Source: Pseudomonas sp. Q1-7 (GTDB taxonomy: Bacteria > Pseudomonadota > Gammaproteobacteria > Pseudomonadales > Pseudomonadaceae). Taken from it: DNA of 64,000 nt. This document shows, in pieces, positions 38,144-46,966 of this stretch (positions are counted from its first letter, which is position 1; every line of letters begins with the position of its first letter). Where the stretch lies: NCBI RefSeq assembly GCF_028010285.1, contig NZ_CP116304.1:633501-697500 (forward strand). Reading direction: 5' to 3'. Made by a program: the position numbers and the translations under genes. Below the pieces are notes generated by a model, which worked only from the letters and a program-made list of their open reading frames with translations, had not been told where the DNA came from and ran no database searches.

Positions 38144-39094
38144 ATGGTTAAGCACAGCGAACCCGATCAAAGCCTAATCAAGATGCCATCGCTTCGAGCC
38201 GTAAAGGCTTTTGTCGCGGCGGCCAAATACCAGAATTTCACTCGTGCCGCCGAGGCCTTGTGCGTGAGTCAGGCGGCCATCAGCCGACAGATTCGCGAGC
38301 TGGAAATCTATCTCGGCGACGAGCTGTTCACGCGCGTGGGGCGAACCGTAGAGCTTACGAATGCCGGCTCGATATTCTTCGATGCGGTGCAGCTGTCTTT
38401 CGCCAACATCTCTCAGGCTGCTGAGCGAATTCGCAGAAAGAGCACCTCAAAGCGCGTTCTCACTCTCTGCTGTTCACCCGCATTTTCCGCACTCTGGCTG
38501 GCCCGTCGGCTGCCCAGTTTCTTCAGCGCGAACCCGGACGTTGATCTGAACCTCATCACTACGCAGAACTTCCTCTCCATGGAGCCCGGCGTGAGTCCCG
38601 ACATCTTCGTCACCAAGATTGCCAAGGTTCGTGAGGGTTATCGCAACTACCCGCTGGTGCACGATGTGATCTACCCAGTGTGTACGCCCAAGTATCTAGA
38701 AGAGCACCCGGAGATAAGCAGCCTGGAAGGTCTTCGCGACAGTGTGCTGCTGAACCTCAGTCCCTACGGCCGTTCCCAGGTAGCCGAGCATGTCGACTGG
38801 AATCTTTGGCTGGCCTACCACGACATCGATCTGGGGACGCGTCCCCCCAACGCACCTCATTTCTTCAATGCTAACGACTACAACCTGCTGATACAGATGG
38901 TTCTCAGCCACCAGGGCGTCTCTCTCGGCTGGCATTACCTGGTCAACCATCTGATCAATGAAGGATTACTTGTTCGTCCGGTCGAGCAGGAGCTGGTGCA
39001 CACGAACAGCGTGCACTACCTCGCTTTCGATGAAGAAAAAGACTTTGATGATGCGTGTTGCCGCCTGCGGGACTGGCTAATCAATCAGTTCTGA
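38144..39094 (+). CDS. LysR family regulator, GcvA-like, divergent from the Rieske gene
   Basis: The 316-aa regulator has its helix-turn-helix in AAEALCVSQAAISRQIRELE (residues about 35-54) and a C-terminal effector domain with DVIYPVCTPKYLEEHPEISS. It closely resembles the regulator at 6626 (shared VCTP-loop and DWNLWL/DWSFWL stretch). The 250-base divergent gap to the Rieske gene suggests that it controls that gene. A terminator follows at 39182. Confidence 0.9.
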   Translation: MVKHSEPDQSLIKMPSLRAVKAFVAAAKYQNFTRAAEALCVSQAAISRQIRELEIYLGDELFTRVGRTVELTNAGSIFFDAVQLSFANISQAAERIRRKSTSKRVLTLCCSPAFSALWLARRLPSFFSANPDVDLNLITTQNFLSMEPGVSPDIFVTKIAKVREGYRNYPLVHDVIYPVCTPKYLEEHPEISSLEGLRDSVLLNLSPYGRSQVAEHVDWNLWLAYHDIDLGTRPPNAPHFFNANDYNLLIQMVLSHQGVSLGWHYLVNHLINEGLLVRPVEQELVHTNSVHYLAFDEEKDFDDACCRLRDWLINQF

Positions 39095-39181
39095 TAACCA
39101 CACGTTATTGTTTGATCGGCTTTTTTGTTGGTTATCGCCAGAAATTGAATTTGATAAAATACTTTGTGAACTTGTGCTATT

Positions 39182-39210
39182 AAAGCTCGTCGACGACGGG
39201 CTTTTTATTT
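39182..39210 (+). terminator. Terminator of the LysR gene
   Basis: AAAGCTCGTC-GAC-GACGGGCTTT forms a ten-base stem (one G-T pair) with a three-base loop running into TTTTTATTT, about 90 bases after the LysR stop. Confidence 0.85.
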
Positions 39211-39350
39211 GTGAGCATCTGTTGGGCGGAATCCATAACTTCCGTTTATCAATTGATCTCCCTAAATGTTGCTTGTTGGTGACAACACCTCGTCATTAAC
39301 CTTCACGTCGAAATCCACAACAAATACAAATTGTTCGACGTGGTGATTAC

Positions 39351-39743
39351 ATGAACTTTGATGGCGTCTGGACCCCTGTCGTAACTCCTTTCACCCAAGA
39401 GGGTTCCATTGACTTCCCTGCCTTGACCCCGGTGATCGACAGCCTGATCGGTCATGGCATTCGCGGTCTGATTGTCGGCGGTACTACCGGTGAGTACTAC
39501 GCGCTGAGCAACGGCGACCGCAAAAAACTCTTCGATGTGATTGCAGAGTTGGCCGGGGGGGCGCATCACCTTGATGGCGGGGATCAACGCCACCACCACG
39601 GAAGAGAGCCTGGACCTTGGCCGCAACGCCAAGGCCGCCGGCTTCGACTGCAGCCTCCTAGCCGATCCCCACTACTGTCAGCCGACCCAGGACGAGCTGC
39701 TATCCCACGCTTGCGCCGTGGACGACGCCCTCGACCTGCCGTA
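39351..39743 (+). pseudogene. Frameshifted and truncated DHDPS-family gene
   Basis: The first frame starts MNFDGVWTPVVTPFTQEG and contains LIVGGTTGEYYALS, the DHDPS-family GTTGE motif. At a run of seven Gs (39555-39561) the frame shifts; continuing one base over gives GRITLMAGINATTTEESLDL and then GFDCSLLADPHYCQPTQDEL. It ends with TAA after DDALDLP, before the Tyr and the Schiff-base Lys. Both the shift and the loss of about 60% of the barrel make it non-functional as an aldolase. Family substrates include pyruvate plus aldehydes, and hydroxyproline-derived imines. An intact paralogue follows at 41462. Confidence 0.8.
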
Positions 39744-39847
39744 ACCCGCCCGGGCTCTTGCTGCGACTTGGCATGCGTTTGTCCATCGCCTGAACGGAGT
39801 GGACTGCAGGCGCAGAGCTTTGAGCAGCGCCTATTAGCGAAAAACTT

Positions 39848-39961
39848 ATGCGTGCGCACCTCGATCTCGGCAAGCGCCAGATGACCATGGGCGCCATGCC
39901 AAAGGGAACTGAAGTTCAGCTCGATAAGTACGAGGCCGACTCGGCCAGGAGAACAAGATGA
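39848..39961 (+). CDS. Small ORF coupled to the aldehyde dehydrogenase gene, possibly a gene remnant
   Basis: A 37-codon frame from ATG at 39848 overlaps the ALDH start by four bases (ATGA). Such overlap is typical of coupled operon genes, so this may be the surviving 3' end of a gene lost by deletion together with the DHDPS-family sequence upstream. The peptide (basic, with KGTEVQLDKYEAD) matches no family I know. Confidence 0.3.
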   Translation: MRAHLDLGKRQMTMGAMPKGTEVQLDKYEADSARRTR

Positions 39962-41445
39962 CCGAAATGCTGACAAAAACTGACTACGAGAAGATCGCCC
40001 GGCATCTGAAGCTGCCAAGTGCGGCCATTATCGACGGCGAGCCGTACCTCGCAAAATCCGGGGATACATTCGCCACTACCAATCCTGCGACTGGCGAGGT
40101 TCTTGTTGAGCTCACGGCATGCTCGGCAGCCGATGTGGACGTCGCCGTCGCGAGCGCGCGTGCAGCCTGGGCCGACGGTCGCTGGGCGAAGCTTCATCCT
40201 TCCAGCCGGAAGCAGGCGCTTCTGCGGTTGGCTGCACTTATCGAAAAGAATGCTCTCGAACTGGCCGTTATGGAGAGCCTAGATAGCGGGAAAACGATCC
40301 TTGATTGCCAGACGGTTGATGTTCCCGAAACGATCAACTGCCTCAAGTGGCACGCAGAAGCCATCGACAAGATCTACGACCAGGTGTCTCCACCGTCGGA
40401 CAGCCACATCGCTCTGATCGTACGCGAGCCGGTGGGCGTCGTCGGTTTGGTATTACCGTGGAACTTTCCGCTTCTAATGCTGGCCTGGAAGATTGGCCCG
40501 GCACTGGCCGCAGGCTGCTCTCTGGTGGTCAAACCGGCCGAAGAGACTTCTCTTACCGCACTTCGTGTTGCTGAGCTTGCTCTCGAAGCAGGTATCCCTG
40601 CAGGCGTCTTCAACGTAATCACCGGCACGGGGCCGGGCGTGGGTGAACCTATCGGTCGGCACCCGGATATCGATGTCATCTCCTTTACCGGTTCGACCGA
40701 AACTGGTCGTCGATTCCTGAAGTACTCCGCTGAAAGCAATCTCAAGGAAGTCGTCCTGGAGATGGGCGGCAAGAATCCCTGCATCGTCCTGGATGACGTT
40801 GGTGATATCGATGCAGCCGCCGCTCACATCGTGAACGGCGCGTTCTGGAACATGGGGGAGAACTGCTCCGCAATTTCCAGGCTGATCGTTCACAAGGACA
40901 TCAAGGCACAGCTTCTCCAGCGCATCAGCGAGCTCGCTGATGATTGGCACGTTGGTGATCCACTCGATCCGGCCAACCGCATTGGTCCGCTGGTGTCTCG
41001 GGACCATTTCAACAAGGTCAGCTCCTATCTGGGCAATGGCGAAAAGGTGCTCTACGGCGGGGAAACCAGCAACGAGCGCTACGTTCACCCAACCATCCTT
41101 GATGTCGCGAGCAATGATGCCAAGCCTGCCCGGGAAGAGATCTTTGGTCCGATCCTGTCGGTCATCACCGTTGACAGCCTGCAAGAGGCCGTGGCTGTGG
41201 CGAACGATACGGACTATGGCCTCGCAGCTTCCGTGTTCACTGCCGACGGCAAGCGTGCCATGCGAGTTGCACGTGCATTGCGAGCCGGCACCGTCACCGT
41301 GAACTCTTTCGGCGAGGGAGACATCACCACGCCGTTTGGCGGCTTCAAGCAGTCAGGTTTTGGCGGTCGCGACAACTCCCTCCATGCCCATGACCAATAC
41401 ACACAACTGAAAACCATCTGGCTGGATCTGTCCGGCGAAGAATAA
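39958..41445 (+). CDS. NAD(P)+-dependent aldehyde dehydrogenase (PuuC/betaine-aldehyde type)
   Basis: The 495-aa enzyme of the ALDH superfamily oxidises an aldehyde to a carboxylic acid. LPWNF (N169) and KPAEETSLTA contact the cofactor. FTGSTETGRRF is the Rossmann loop, LEMGGKNP has the general base E268, and MGENCSAISRL has the catalytic C303. PFGGFKQSGFGGRDNSLHAHDQY near the end resembles PuuC-type gamma-glutamyl-aminobutyraldehyde dehydrogenases. It is followed 16 bases later by the DHDPS-family gene and then a PuuB-like oxidase. This order suggests an amine-to-aldehyde-to-acid route. The true substrate is unknown. Confidence 0.9.
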   Translation: MTEMLTKTDYEKIARHLKLPSAAIIDGEPYLAKSGDTFATTNPATGEVLVELTACSAADVDVAVASARAAWADGRWAKLHPSSRKQALLRLAALIEKNALELAVMESLDSGKTILDCQTVDVPETINCLKWHAEAIDKIYDQVSPPSDSHIALIVREPVGVVGLVLPWNFPLLMLAWKIGPALAAGCSLVVKPAEETSLTALRVAELALEAGIPAGVFNVITGTGPGVGEPIGRHPDIDVISFTGSTETGRRFLKYSAESNLKEVVLEMGGKNPCIVLDDVGDIDAAAAHIVNGAFWNMGENCSAISRLIVHKDIKAQLLQRISELADDWHVGDPLDPANRIGPLVSRDHFNKVSSYLGNGEKVLYGGETSNERYVHPTILDVASNDAKPAREEIFGPILSVITVDSLQEAVAVANDTDYGLAASVFTADGKRAMRVARALRAGTVTVNSFGEGDITTPFGGFKQSGFGGRDNSLHAHDQYTQLKTIWLDLSGEE

Positions 41446-41461
41446 GAAGGAGATCAAATCA

Positions 41462-42355
41462 ATGTCCGCTTTTGCCTTTTCTGGTGTGAACCTTGCGATC
41501 ACCACTCCGTTTGATAGCGCGGGGAAAATCGACTTCGGTCGACTGGAACAGTTGATCGAGCGCTACCTTGCTGCCGGCGTTCACGGGTTCGTTCTGAGCT
41601 CCGGGACCGGGATGCATGTTTACCTCTCGAAAGAGGAATCCAAGGAACTTGTCGCCTTCGGCGCCAAGGTGATAGGTGGCCGCGCCAAAGTCATTGCGCA
41701 GACATCTGCCTTGCTGGTCGACGAAGTCGTTGAACGGACACGTCATGCCGCCGACTGCGGCGCAGACGGTGTGATGGTGTTGCCTCCGTTCTTTGAAGGT
41801 CCTACCGACGATCAGGGGATCATCGATTTCTATACTACCGTCGCCTCGGCGGGCCTGCCCGTCATCGGCTACAACGTGCCCCAGGCTGTCGGCGTCGAAA
41901 TTACCCCTTCGCTTCTGCGCCAGCTCTGCGAAATCCCCAACTTCGTTGCGGTCAAGGACAGCAGTGGTGATCTGGGCAGACAGGCCTCTCTGATTCGCAC
42001 CGGACTCTCGGCAATGAACGGCGCCGACCCGCTTGTGCCGTACGCGCTCTACGCTGGCTGCGCCGGTCTGATCTGGGGCGGGGCGAACATGGCACCCAAG
42101 ACCTGTGTCGCTCTGGTCAACGCAGCAATGGAGCGCAAGTGGGACGAAGCCCGCGAAATCTGGAAGGTGCTGGAGCCGGTCATGTCCCTCATCTGGGAGG
42201 GTGACTACGTCCAGTCCGTCTACGCGGGTGCGGAGATCACTGGCTACGGCGCTGGCAATCCGCGGCGCCCGCTTTCCCGCCTGGCGCCCCAACGAGTTGA
42301 AGTTTTGCGCGCCGCGCTTGGCCAACTCGTAGAACTAGAAGCTGACGCATCCTGA
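41462..42355 (+). CDS. DHDPS/NAL-family aldolase or hydro-lyase, non-canonical
   Basis: The 297-aa (beta/alpha)8 class-I lyase forms a Schiff base through K165 (FVAVKDSSGD), with Y137 in VIGYNVPQ as the catalytic tyrosine. The GTTGE motif of true DapA is altered to SGTGM (residues 47-51), so the first threonine of the Thr-Thr pair is a glycine. It is therefore unlikely to be dihydrodipicolinate synthase. Family alternatives are pyruvate-dependent aldolases, keto-acid dehydratases and 4-hydroxy-pyrroline-carboxylate deaminase. It is the middle gene of an ALDH-lyase-oxidase operon; AAGAAGGAGA precedes the ATG. Confidence 0.87.
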   Translation: MSAFAFSGVNLAITTPFDSAGKIDFGRLEQLIERYLAAGVHGFVLSSGTGMHVYLSKEESKELVAFGAKVIGGRAKVIAQTSALLVDEVVERTRHAADCGADGVMVLPPFFEGPTDDQGIIDFYTTVASAGLPVIGYNVPQAVGVEITPSLLRQLCEIPNFVAVKDSSGDLGRQASLIRTGLSAMNGADPLVPYALYAGCAGLIWGGANMAPKTCVALVNAAMERKWDEAREIWKVLEPVMSLIWEGDYVQSVYAGAEITGYGAGNPRRPLSRLAPQRVEVLRAALGQLVELEADAS

Positions 42356-42372
42356 TCCCGGAGAGCAGAGAA

Positions 42373-43698
42373 ATGTTCGTAGCCTCCAAATTACCTAAGA
42401 ACACCGGGGTATCCGGCTGGGTCGCGATGCTGCCTGCCCGAGCTCCGAAACCGCCCCTCGAAGGATCCATTACGGCGGACATCGCGATCATTGGGGGCGG
42501 CTTTGCAGGTCTATCCGCAGCCCGAAGACTTTCTCAGCTCGATCCTGGATTACGCGTAGCAGTGCTGGAAGCAGGTGTTATCGGTGAAGGTGCGACCGGG
42601 CGCAACTCCGGTTTCATCATCGATCTGCCGCACGAGGTGTCGTCGGATGATTACGGCGGCACCTCGGCCGACCGCGCCAGACGCGACATCACGATGTACC
42701 GGACGGCGATCGGTCTAGCGACCGAGATGGCCGAAGAGCAAGGTTGGGGACGTGACGTATTTGACCCTTGTGGAAGGTACAGCGTCGCGATTAGCTCACA
42801 GGGAGATGAGCACATACGGTCCTATGCCAAGCAGCTCGAATCCTTGGACGAGGCCCATCACCTGCTCAGCACAAAGGAAATCTTCGATGTTACGGGTAGC
42901 CACGCCTACACCTCTGGGCTGTACATGCCGGGAACCGTGATGGTGCAACCCGCGGCCTACATCCGTTCATTTGCGGACGGATTGCGAGATCCCGTGAAGG
43001 TTTTCGAAAGGACGCCCGCTCTGTCCTTCGAGAAAGTCTCTGGCACCTGGTTGATCAAGACCCCGAATGGCTCCGTCAATGCGAAGAAGATTATTCTCGC
43101 CAACAACGGACATGCGCAGAGCTTTGGATTCTTCAAGGGGGTTTTCCTGCACATCTTCACCTATGCCTCCATGACAGAGGAGTTCGATCCGAAGCTTCTT
43201 TCAGGCCACCGGAATTGGGCCGCGACACCGGCGCTTCCGATGGGAACCACCGTGCGCCGTATCAGCGGAAGCAAAGGGGATCGTGTTCTCATTCGCTCGA
43301 GATACACCTATCAGTCCAATATTGAAATCACTGAGGGTGATATCAAAAGTGCCGGGCGGGTTCATGATCGCAAATTTGCCGATCGCTTCCCTGGGCTGAA
43401 AGGCACCCGTATGCAGTACCGGTGGGGCGGAGCAATGGCTCTTACCTGGAACGGCGTCCCCGCATTCGGTGAAATTGAGCCGGGCATCATTGCCGCTTGT
43501 GCGTGTAACGGGCTTGGTGCATCCAAATCATCTGCAGCAGGAATTGCCGCCGCAGAGTCGGCACTGGGCTTGAGAACTCAGCTCGTGGAAATCTTCAACA
43601 GCTATGCCCCGCCCAAGAACTTGCCGCCGCAACCATTTCTCAGTATCGGTGCGAAGGCAAACCTGAGCATTCGCGAGTGGAGTGCAGGACGCGAGTAA
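42373..43698 (+). CDS. FAD-dependent amine/amino-acid oxidoreductase (DAO family, PuuB-like), paralogue B
   Basis: The 441-aa flavoprotein has the FAD Rossmann site IAIIGGGFAGLSAARRL (GGGFAG at 41-46). GEGATGRNSGFIIDLPHE follows, the same flavin loop as paralogue A at 16097. ACNGLGASKSSAAGIAAAES near the C-terminus closes the site. It starts 17 bases after the lyase gene, with GGAGAG ahead of the ATG. Enzymes of this group oxidise gamma-glutamyl-putrescine, sarcosine-like or D-amino acids. With the upstream ALDH it would turn an amine into an aldehyde and then an acid. Confidence 0.88.
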   Translation: MFVASKLPKNTGVSGWVAMLPARAPKPPLEGSITADIAIIGGGFAGLSAARRLSQLDPGLRVAVLEAGVIGEGATGRNSGFIIDLPHEVSSDDYGGTSADRARRDITMYRTAIGLATEMAEEQGWGRDVFDPCGRYSVAISSQGDEHIRSYAKQLESLDEAHHLLSTKEIFDVTGSHAYTSGLYMPGTVMVQPAAYIRSFADGLRDPVKVFERTPALSFEKVSGTWLIKTPNGSVNAKKIILANNGHAQSFGFFKGVFLHIFTYASMTEEFDPKLLSGHRNWAATPALPMGTTVRRISGSKGDRVLIRSRYTYQSNIEITEGDIKSAGRVHDRKFADRFPGLKGTRMQYRWGGAMALTWNGVPAFGEIEPGIIAACACNGLGASKSSAAGIAAAESALGLRTQLVEIFNSYAPPKNLPPQPFLSIGAKANLSIREWSAGRE

Positions 43699-43754
43699 TA
43701 GACTGGCGGCCGCAGTAAAGCAACTAATTACTGCGGTCGCCCCAACAGGCACGC

Positions 43755-43999
43755 TCGATCTCGCCGATGCGGTGGGTGACGCTGCCCAGGCGTTCGCTGG
43801 CCTGGTTGGCGATCTCCACTCTCTGCTCGCTGTAGCGCTGGCTCTCGGTCATGGTGGTGACCGTCTCGCGGGCGCCGACCTGCAGTTTCTCGATCATCTG
43901 CTGGATTTCCTGCGCCGACTCCTGGTTACGGTGGGGGAGGTTGCGCACCTCGCCGGCCACCACGGCGAAGCCGCGACCGTCTTCCCCGATGCAGGTGGG
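43755..43999 (-). pseudogene. Fragment of a methyl-accepting chemotaxis protein gene
   Basis: About 245 bases match, with many small differences, the signalling-domain region of the intact receptor at 47069-48946 (homologous part about 47262-47510), in the same orientation. The frame encodes [20 protein letters not shown] and [20 protein letters not shown]. Start, sensor and remainder are missing. The intact and broken copies flank the dapA-like/MFS segment as direct repeats. Confidence 0.85.
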
Positions 44000-44415
44000 G
44001 TCGCAGCGTTGGTGCTAGGTAGTTCGTAAAAGTAATTACCCAATAAGAAATAATCGCTTTACCGAGCTCCGCTAGATCGAAGGACAATAGCGCGTTAGGT
44101 ATCCGGCAGTTTTGATCAGTTGGCTGCGCAGCGGAACAAATGAGGTTTTCTCATGAAGTACATTCTGCCGGCAGTTGCATCAGCTCGCGCTTGCATCAGG
44201 TACTTATCGGCTCGAAAAGCCTTGATCATGCCGGTCAGCAGCCGCTTGAACTCTATGTCCAAGAGAAGCCTGAAAACGGCGATAGCATCGTCGACTAAGT
44301 CTTCTCCAAGGATGCTCTTCACGAATTGATTGCGAGGGGGATGCCGCCGATCAGGATGGATTGCAAGGTGCAAGTGATCCCCCTGACTTCCTGGCTATGC
44401 CCTTCAAGGATTTAT
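44000..44415. other. Gap before the DapA-like gene
   Basis: No gene is firmly supported. A 52-codon plus frame (44140-44298) has a GGAACAA sequence before its ATG and ends QQPLELYVQEKPENGDSIVD, and an 85-codon minus frame overlaps it. Neither matches a family I recognise. The DapA frame is open back to 44326, but its family N-terminus starts at 44416. Confidence 0.45.
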
Positions 44416-45300
44416 ATGTCTGTCGCGCAATTTTCAGGATCCATTCCTGCCCTCATTACGCCTTTGTTGGATGGTCAGTACCACCAGCCGACCTTGCAAC
44501 GCTTGGTAGATTGGCATACGGATCAGGGGTCATCGGGGCTTGTGATTTGCGGCACCACTGGTGAGTGCCCCACCTTGAGCCATGAAGAGCATGTGCAGGT
44601 GATTGCGGACGCAGTGCGCTTTGCCGCCGGCCGGATCCCCATCATTGCCGGGGCTGGCTCGAATAGTACCCAGGAAGCGATCGCGCTCACACTTGCCTCT
44701 GAGGAGGCGGGCGCGGATGGCGTGTTGCATGTCACAGGCTATTACAACAAGCCAACCCAGCAGCAGGTTGTGCAGCACTTCGCGGCGATTGATCGCGTCA
44801 CTCGACTTCCGATTCTTGTCTACAACATCCCTGGGCGTACTGGCCAAGAGCTTACCGTCGACACCATCGTGGAACTTGCGCAGCTCGAACATGTGGCCGG
44901 CGTGAAAGACTCGACCGGCAACGTGGCTCGCGTCACCATGGAGCGGGCAAGAATTCGCAAGCCATTCGCGTTTTTGTCTGGTGATGACAGCACGAGCTTG
45001 GGATACATCGCCCATGGGGGAGACGGATGCATCTCGGTCACGGCGAACGTCGCACCAGCACTATTCGCGCGAATGATTGCCGCCGCACGTACCAATGACT
45101 TGCCAGCGGCCCGCGATTTACAGGATCGCCTCATGGCATTGCATATGTCTCTGTTTCTTGAGCCCAGCCCTGCAGGCATCAAGTACGCAATGTGGCGATT
45201 GGGTCTATGTGCCAATGAATTGCGCGCTCCATTGTCGACAGCTACCGCTGCTGCTTGCGCGGCCATAGATGAGGCGATGGCAACCGCTGACCTTGGCTGA
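44416..45300 (+). CDS. dapA: 4-hydroxy-tetrahydrodipicolinate synthase-like (DapA)
   Basis: The 294-aa enzyme has all DapA landmarks: GTTGE with T47 and T48, Y110 region (GYYNKPTQQ), Y136 in LVYNIPGRTG with R141, and the Schiff-base K164 (AGVKDSTGN). It would condense pyruvate with aspartate semialdehyde in lysine synthesis. AAGGA precedes the ATG by about five bases. It is probably not the housekeeping copy, because it sits in accessory sequence beside an MFS transporter rather than near bamC or purC. It could be a duplicated DapA or a close family member acting on another aldehyde. Confidence 0.8.
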   Translation: MSVAQFSGSIPALITPLLDGQYHQPTLQRLVDWHTDQGSSGLVICGTTGECPTLSHEEHVQVIADAVRFAAGRIPIIAGAGSNSTQEAIALTLASEEAGADGVLHVTGYYNKPTQQQVVQHFAAIDRVTRLPILVYNIPGRTGQELTVDTIVELAQLEHVAGVKDSTGNVARVTMERARIRKPFAFLSGDDSTSLGYIAHGGDGCISVTANVAPALFARMIAAARTNDLPAARDLQDRLMALHMSLFLEPSPAGIKYAMWRLGLCANELRAPLSTATAAACAAIDEAMATADLG

Positions 45301-45436
45301 CTATGTAGTTTTTCCCTCACGAGCCGACCTTCTACGTCCGACTTGGTGACCTGTTCATCACTGTCATGTTCCAACAGCGGCTCGCTCTTCTTCTCGTCTG
45401 CGGGCGGCGCATCTGCCGCCTGGTGGCTCCCCTGCA

Positions 45437-46687
45437 ATGGATCCGTCTTCTTCCGCTCGTGGTCTGGCCGCGCTGGCCTTTGCTCTGGTGCTGAGCCAGT
45501 TCTTTCGTAGCTGCCTGGCTGTAATGGCGCCGGAGCTGCAGCACGACCTGCAACTCTCGCCAGCCGGTTTTGGATCCCTCTCATCATGCTTTTTCCTGGC
45601 CTTCGGATTGGCGCAGATTCCGGTGGGCATGGCCTTCGACCGATTCGGCGTGGGGGTACCGACGCGCCTACTACTGATGCTCGGCGTGGCTTCGGCTGCG
45701 CTCTTCGTCTGCGCGCCCGACGGCCTCAACGCGATGCTGGCACAGGCGGGGCTGGGCCTGGCCTGCGCACCGGTTTTTATGGGGCTGATGCACTATGCCT
45801 CCGAGCAATTGCCACCGCAGCGCGCTGCCGCCTTCATCAGCCGAGCCAATGCGGTCGGCATGCTCGGTTCGCTGTGTGCGACGGCGCCACTGGGCTGGGC
45901 GGTGCAAGCGTTGGGCTGGCGGCCGGCGATCGCGGTTGGGGCACTGTGCATGGCGCTGGCCTGCGTGGGAGTTTGGCGCACCGTGCGCGACCACGGACAT
46001 GCCCAGGTGCTGCAGGAAAGCCCAGCGGCCATGCTGAACGCTAGCGCCCGCCTACTGGCCATTCCTGCGCTGTGGACGCTGATTCCTATGTGCATGGCGA
46101 TGGCGGCAGGTACTTCCTTCCGCAATGCTTGGGGTGGTCCCTACCTGGCCAGTGTGTTTGGGCTTCAGGCCGGTCCGCGCGGCCTAGCTCTGGCCGCACT
46201 GAGTCTGGGCGCGTTCTGTGCTGCGATGGCGCTGCCTTGGTTAGTGCACCGTTACTCGATACGGGGTACCGTGCTGGGCTGGTCTTGCGTGACGCTCGTC
46301 GCAGGCGTTGCGCTGGCGGCCTTGCCCGGTGCCGGGCTACTGCCCGATGTGGCATTGCTTACCATGCTGGCCACCTTGGGTGTGCTGCACCCACTGGTCA
46401 TGGCGCATGGGCGCTTGTTGCTCGCACCCGCGATGAGGGGACGTGGATTGGGCTTTCTCAATACCTTTGTCTTCCTGGGCTTCGCGCTTACGACCTGGGC
46501 CTTTGGCCTGATTGCTGATGCCGGCCAGCGTGCGAACACTCCGGCTCCAGCCGTCTACGCTTACATCTTTGCCTGCGCGGCAGCGATGGTGCTGGTTGGT
46601 TTGCTGGCCTATGCGTTCAGTCCAAGTATGCCGTCTGCTGAGCCGCGCGATGCCCTGAGATCGTCAACACGCATTCAAGAAGAGTAG
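45437..46687 (+). CDS. MFS transporter
   Basis: The 416-aa protein has twelve hydrophobic segments. LSQFFRSCLAVMAPELQHDL is the first helix and loop, and AQIPVGMAFDRFGVGVPTRL is the loop 2-3 major-facilitator motif. The composition is strongly GC-rich, unlike the dapA-like gene before it. No good ribosome-binding site precedes the ATG (GGTGG only). It may act with the DapA-like enzyme 136 bases upstream, but the substrate is unknown. Confidence 0.85.
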   Translation: MDPSSSARGLAALAFALVLSQFFRSCLAVMAPELQHDLQLSPAGFGSLSSCFFLAFGLAQIPVGMAFDRFGVGVPTRLLLMLGVASAALFVCAPDGLNAMLAQAGLGLACAPVFMGLMHYASEQLPPQRAAAFISRANAVGMLGSLCATAPLGWAVQALGWRPAIAVGALCMALACVGVWRTVRDHGHAQVLQESPAAMLNASARLLAIPALWTLIPMCMAMAAGTSFRNAWGGPYLASVFGLQAGPRGLALAALSLGAFCAAMALPWLVHRYSIRGTVLGWSCVTLVAGVALAALPGAGLLPDVALLTMLATLGVLHPLVMAHGRLLLAPAMRGRGLGFLNTFVFLGFALTTWAFGLIADAGQRANTPAPAVYAYIFACAAAMVLVGLLAYAFSPSMPSAEPRDALRSSTRIQEE

Positions 46688-46722
46688 GCCTGCGGACAAC
46701 GGCCGTATGAGCTGTATTACGC

Positions 46723-46872
46723 GTGACGGGGGCCGCTGTTCACTCGGAGGCCTTGGAAGAGCTGCCGCTCCGACTGCTCGACTGGATCTGGGAACTGTTG
46801 GTCGTTCGCACAGTGCCGTGCCGCTGGATATGGTGGTGCCGTCCGTTATTTAAGGCGAGCTATCGAGCTTAG
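46723..46872 (+). CDS. Possible small Trp-rich protein
   Basis: A 49-codon frame from GTG at 46723 encodes ALEELPLRLLDWIWELLVVR followed by a PCRWIWWCRPL segment: acidic N-terminal part, a hydrophobic Trp-rich core and a basic end. It could be a small membrane or membrane-active peptide, or chance. There is no clear ribosome-binding site. A perfect terminator follows 60 bases after its stop. Confidence 0.25.
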   Translation: MTGAAVHSEALEELPLRLLDWIWELLVVRTVPCRWIWWCRPLFKASYRA

Positions 46873-46931
46873 CGGCAGGTGCCGGTGTTACGGCTGCCGA
46901 AAGGGCAGTGGTATTCGAAGCTTTCGTTGCG

Positions 46932-46966
46932 GCTGTGAGAGCGGGGTTGCATCTCTCACAGCTTTT
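46932..46966 (+). terminator. Rho-independent terminator downstream of the MFS gene
   Basis: GCTGTGAGAG and CTCTCACAGC form a perfect ten-base stem with an eleven-base loop followed by TTTT. A second hairpin (GGCGAGAGAC/GTCTCTCGCC, 47008-47038) lies between this and the convergent chemoreceptor gene and may end that transcript. Confidence 0.8.

Noticed and set aside
36682-43698. A complete hydroxyproline-betaine (betonicine) pathway
   Set aside because: Rieske oxygenase, FAD oxidase, DHDPS-family lyase and ALDH are present, but no epimerase, and the lyase motif is non-standard, so I keep it only as a possibility.
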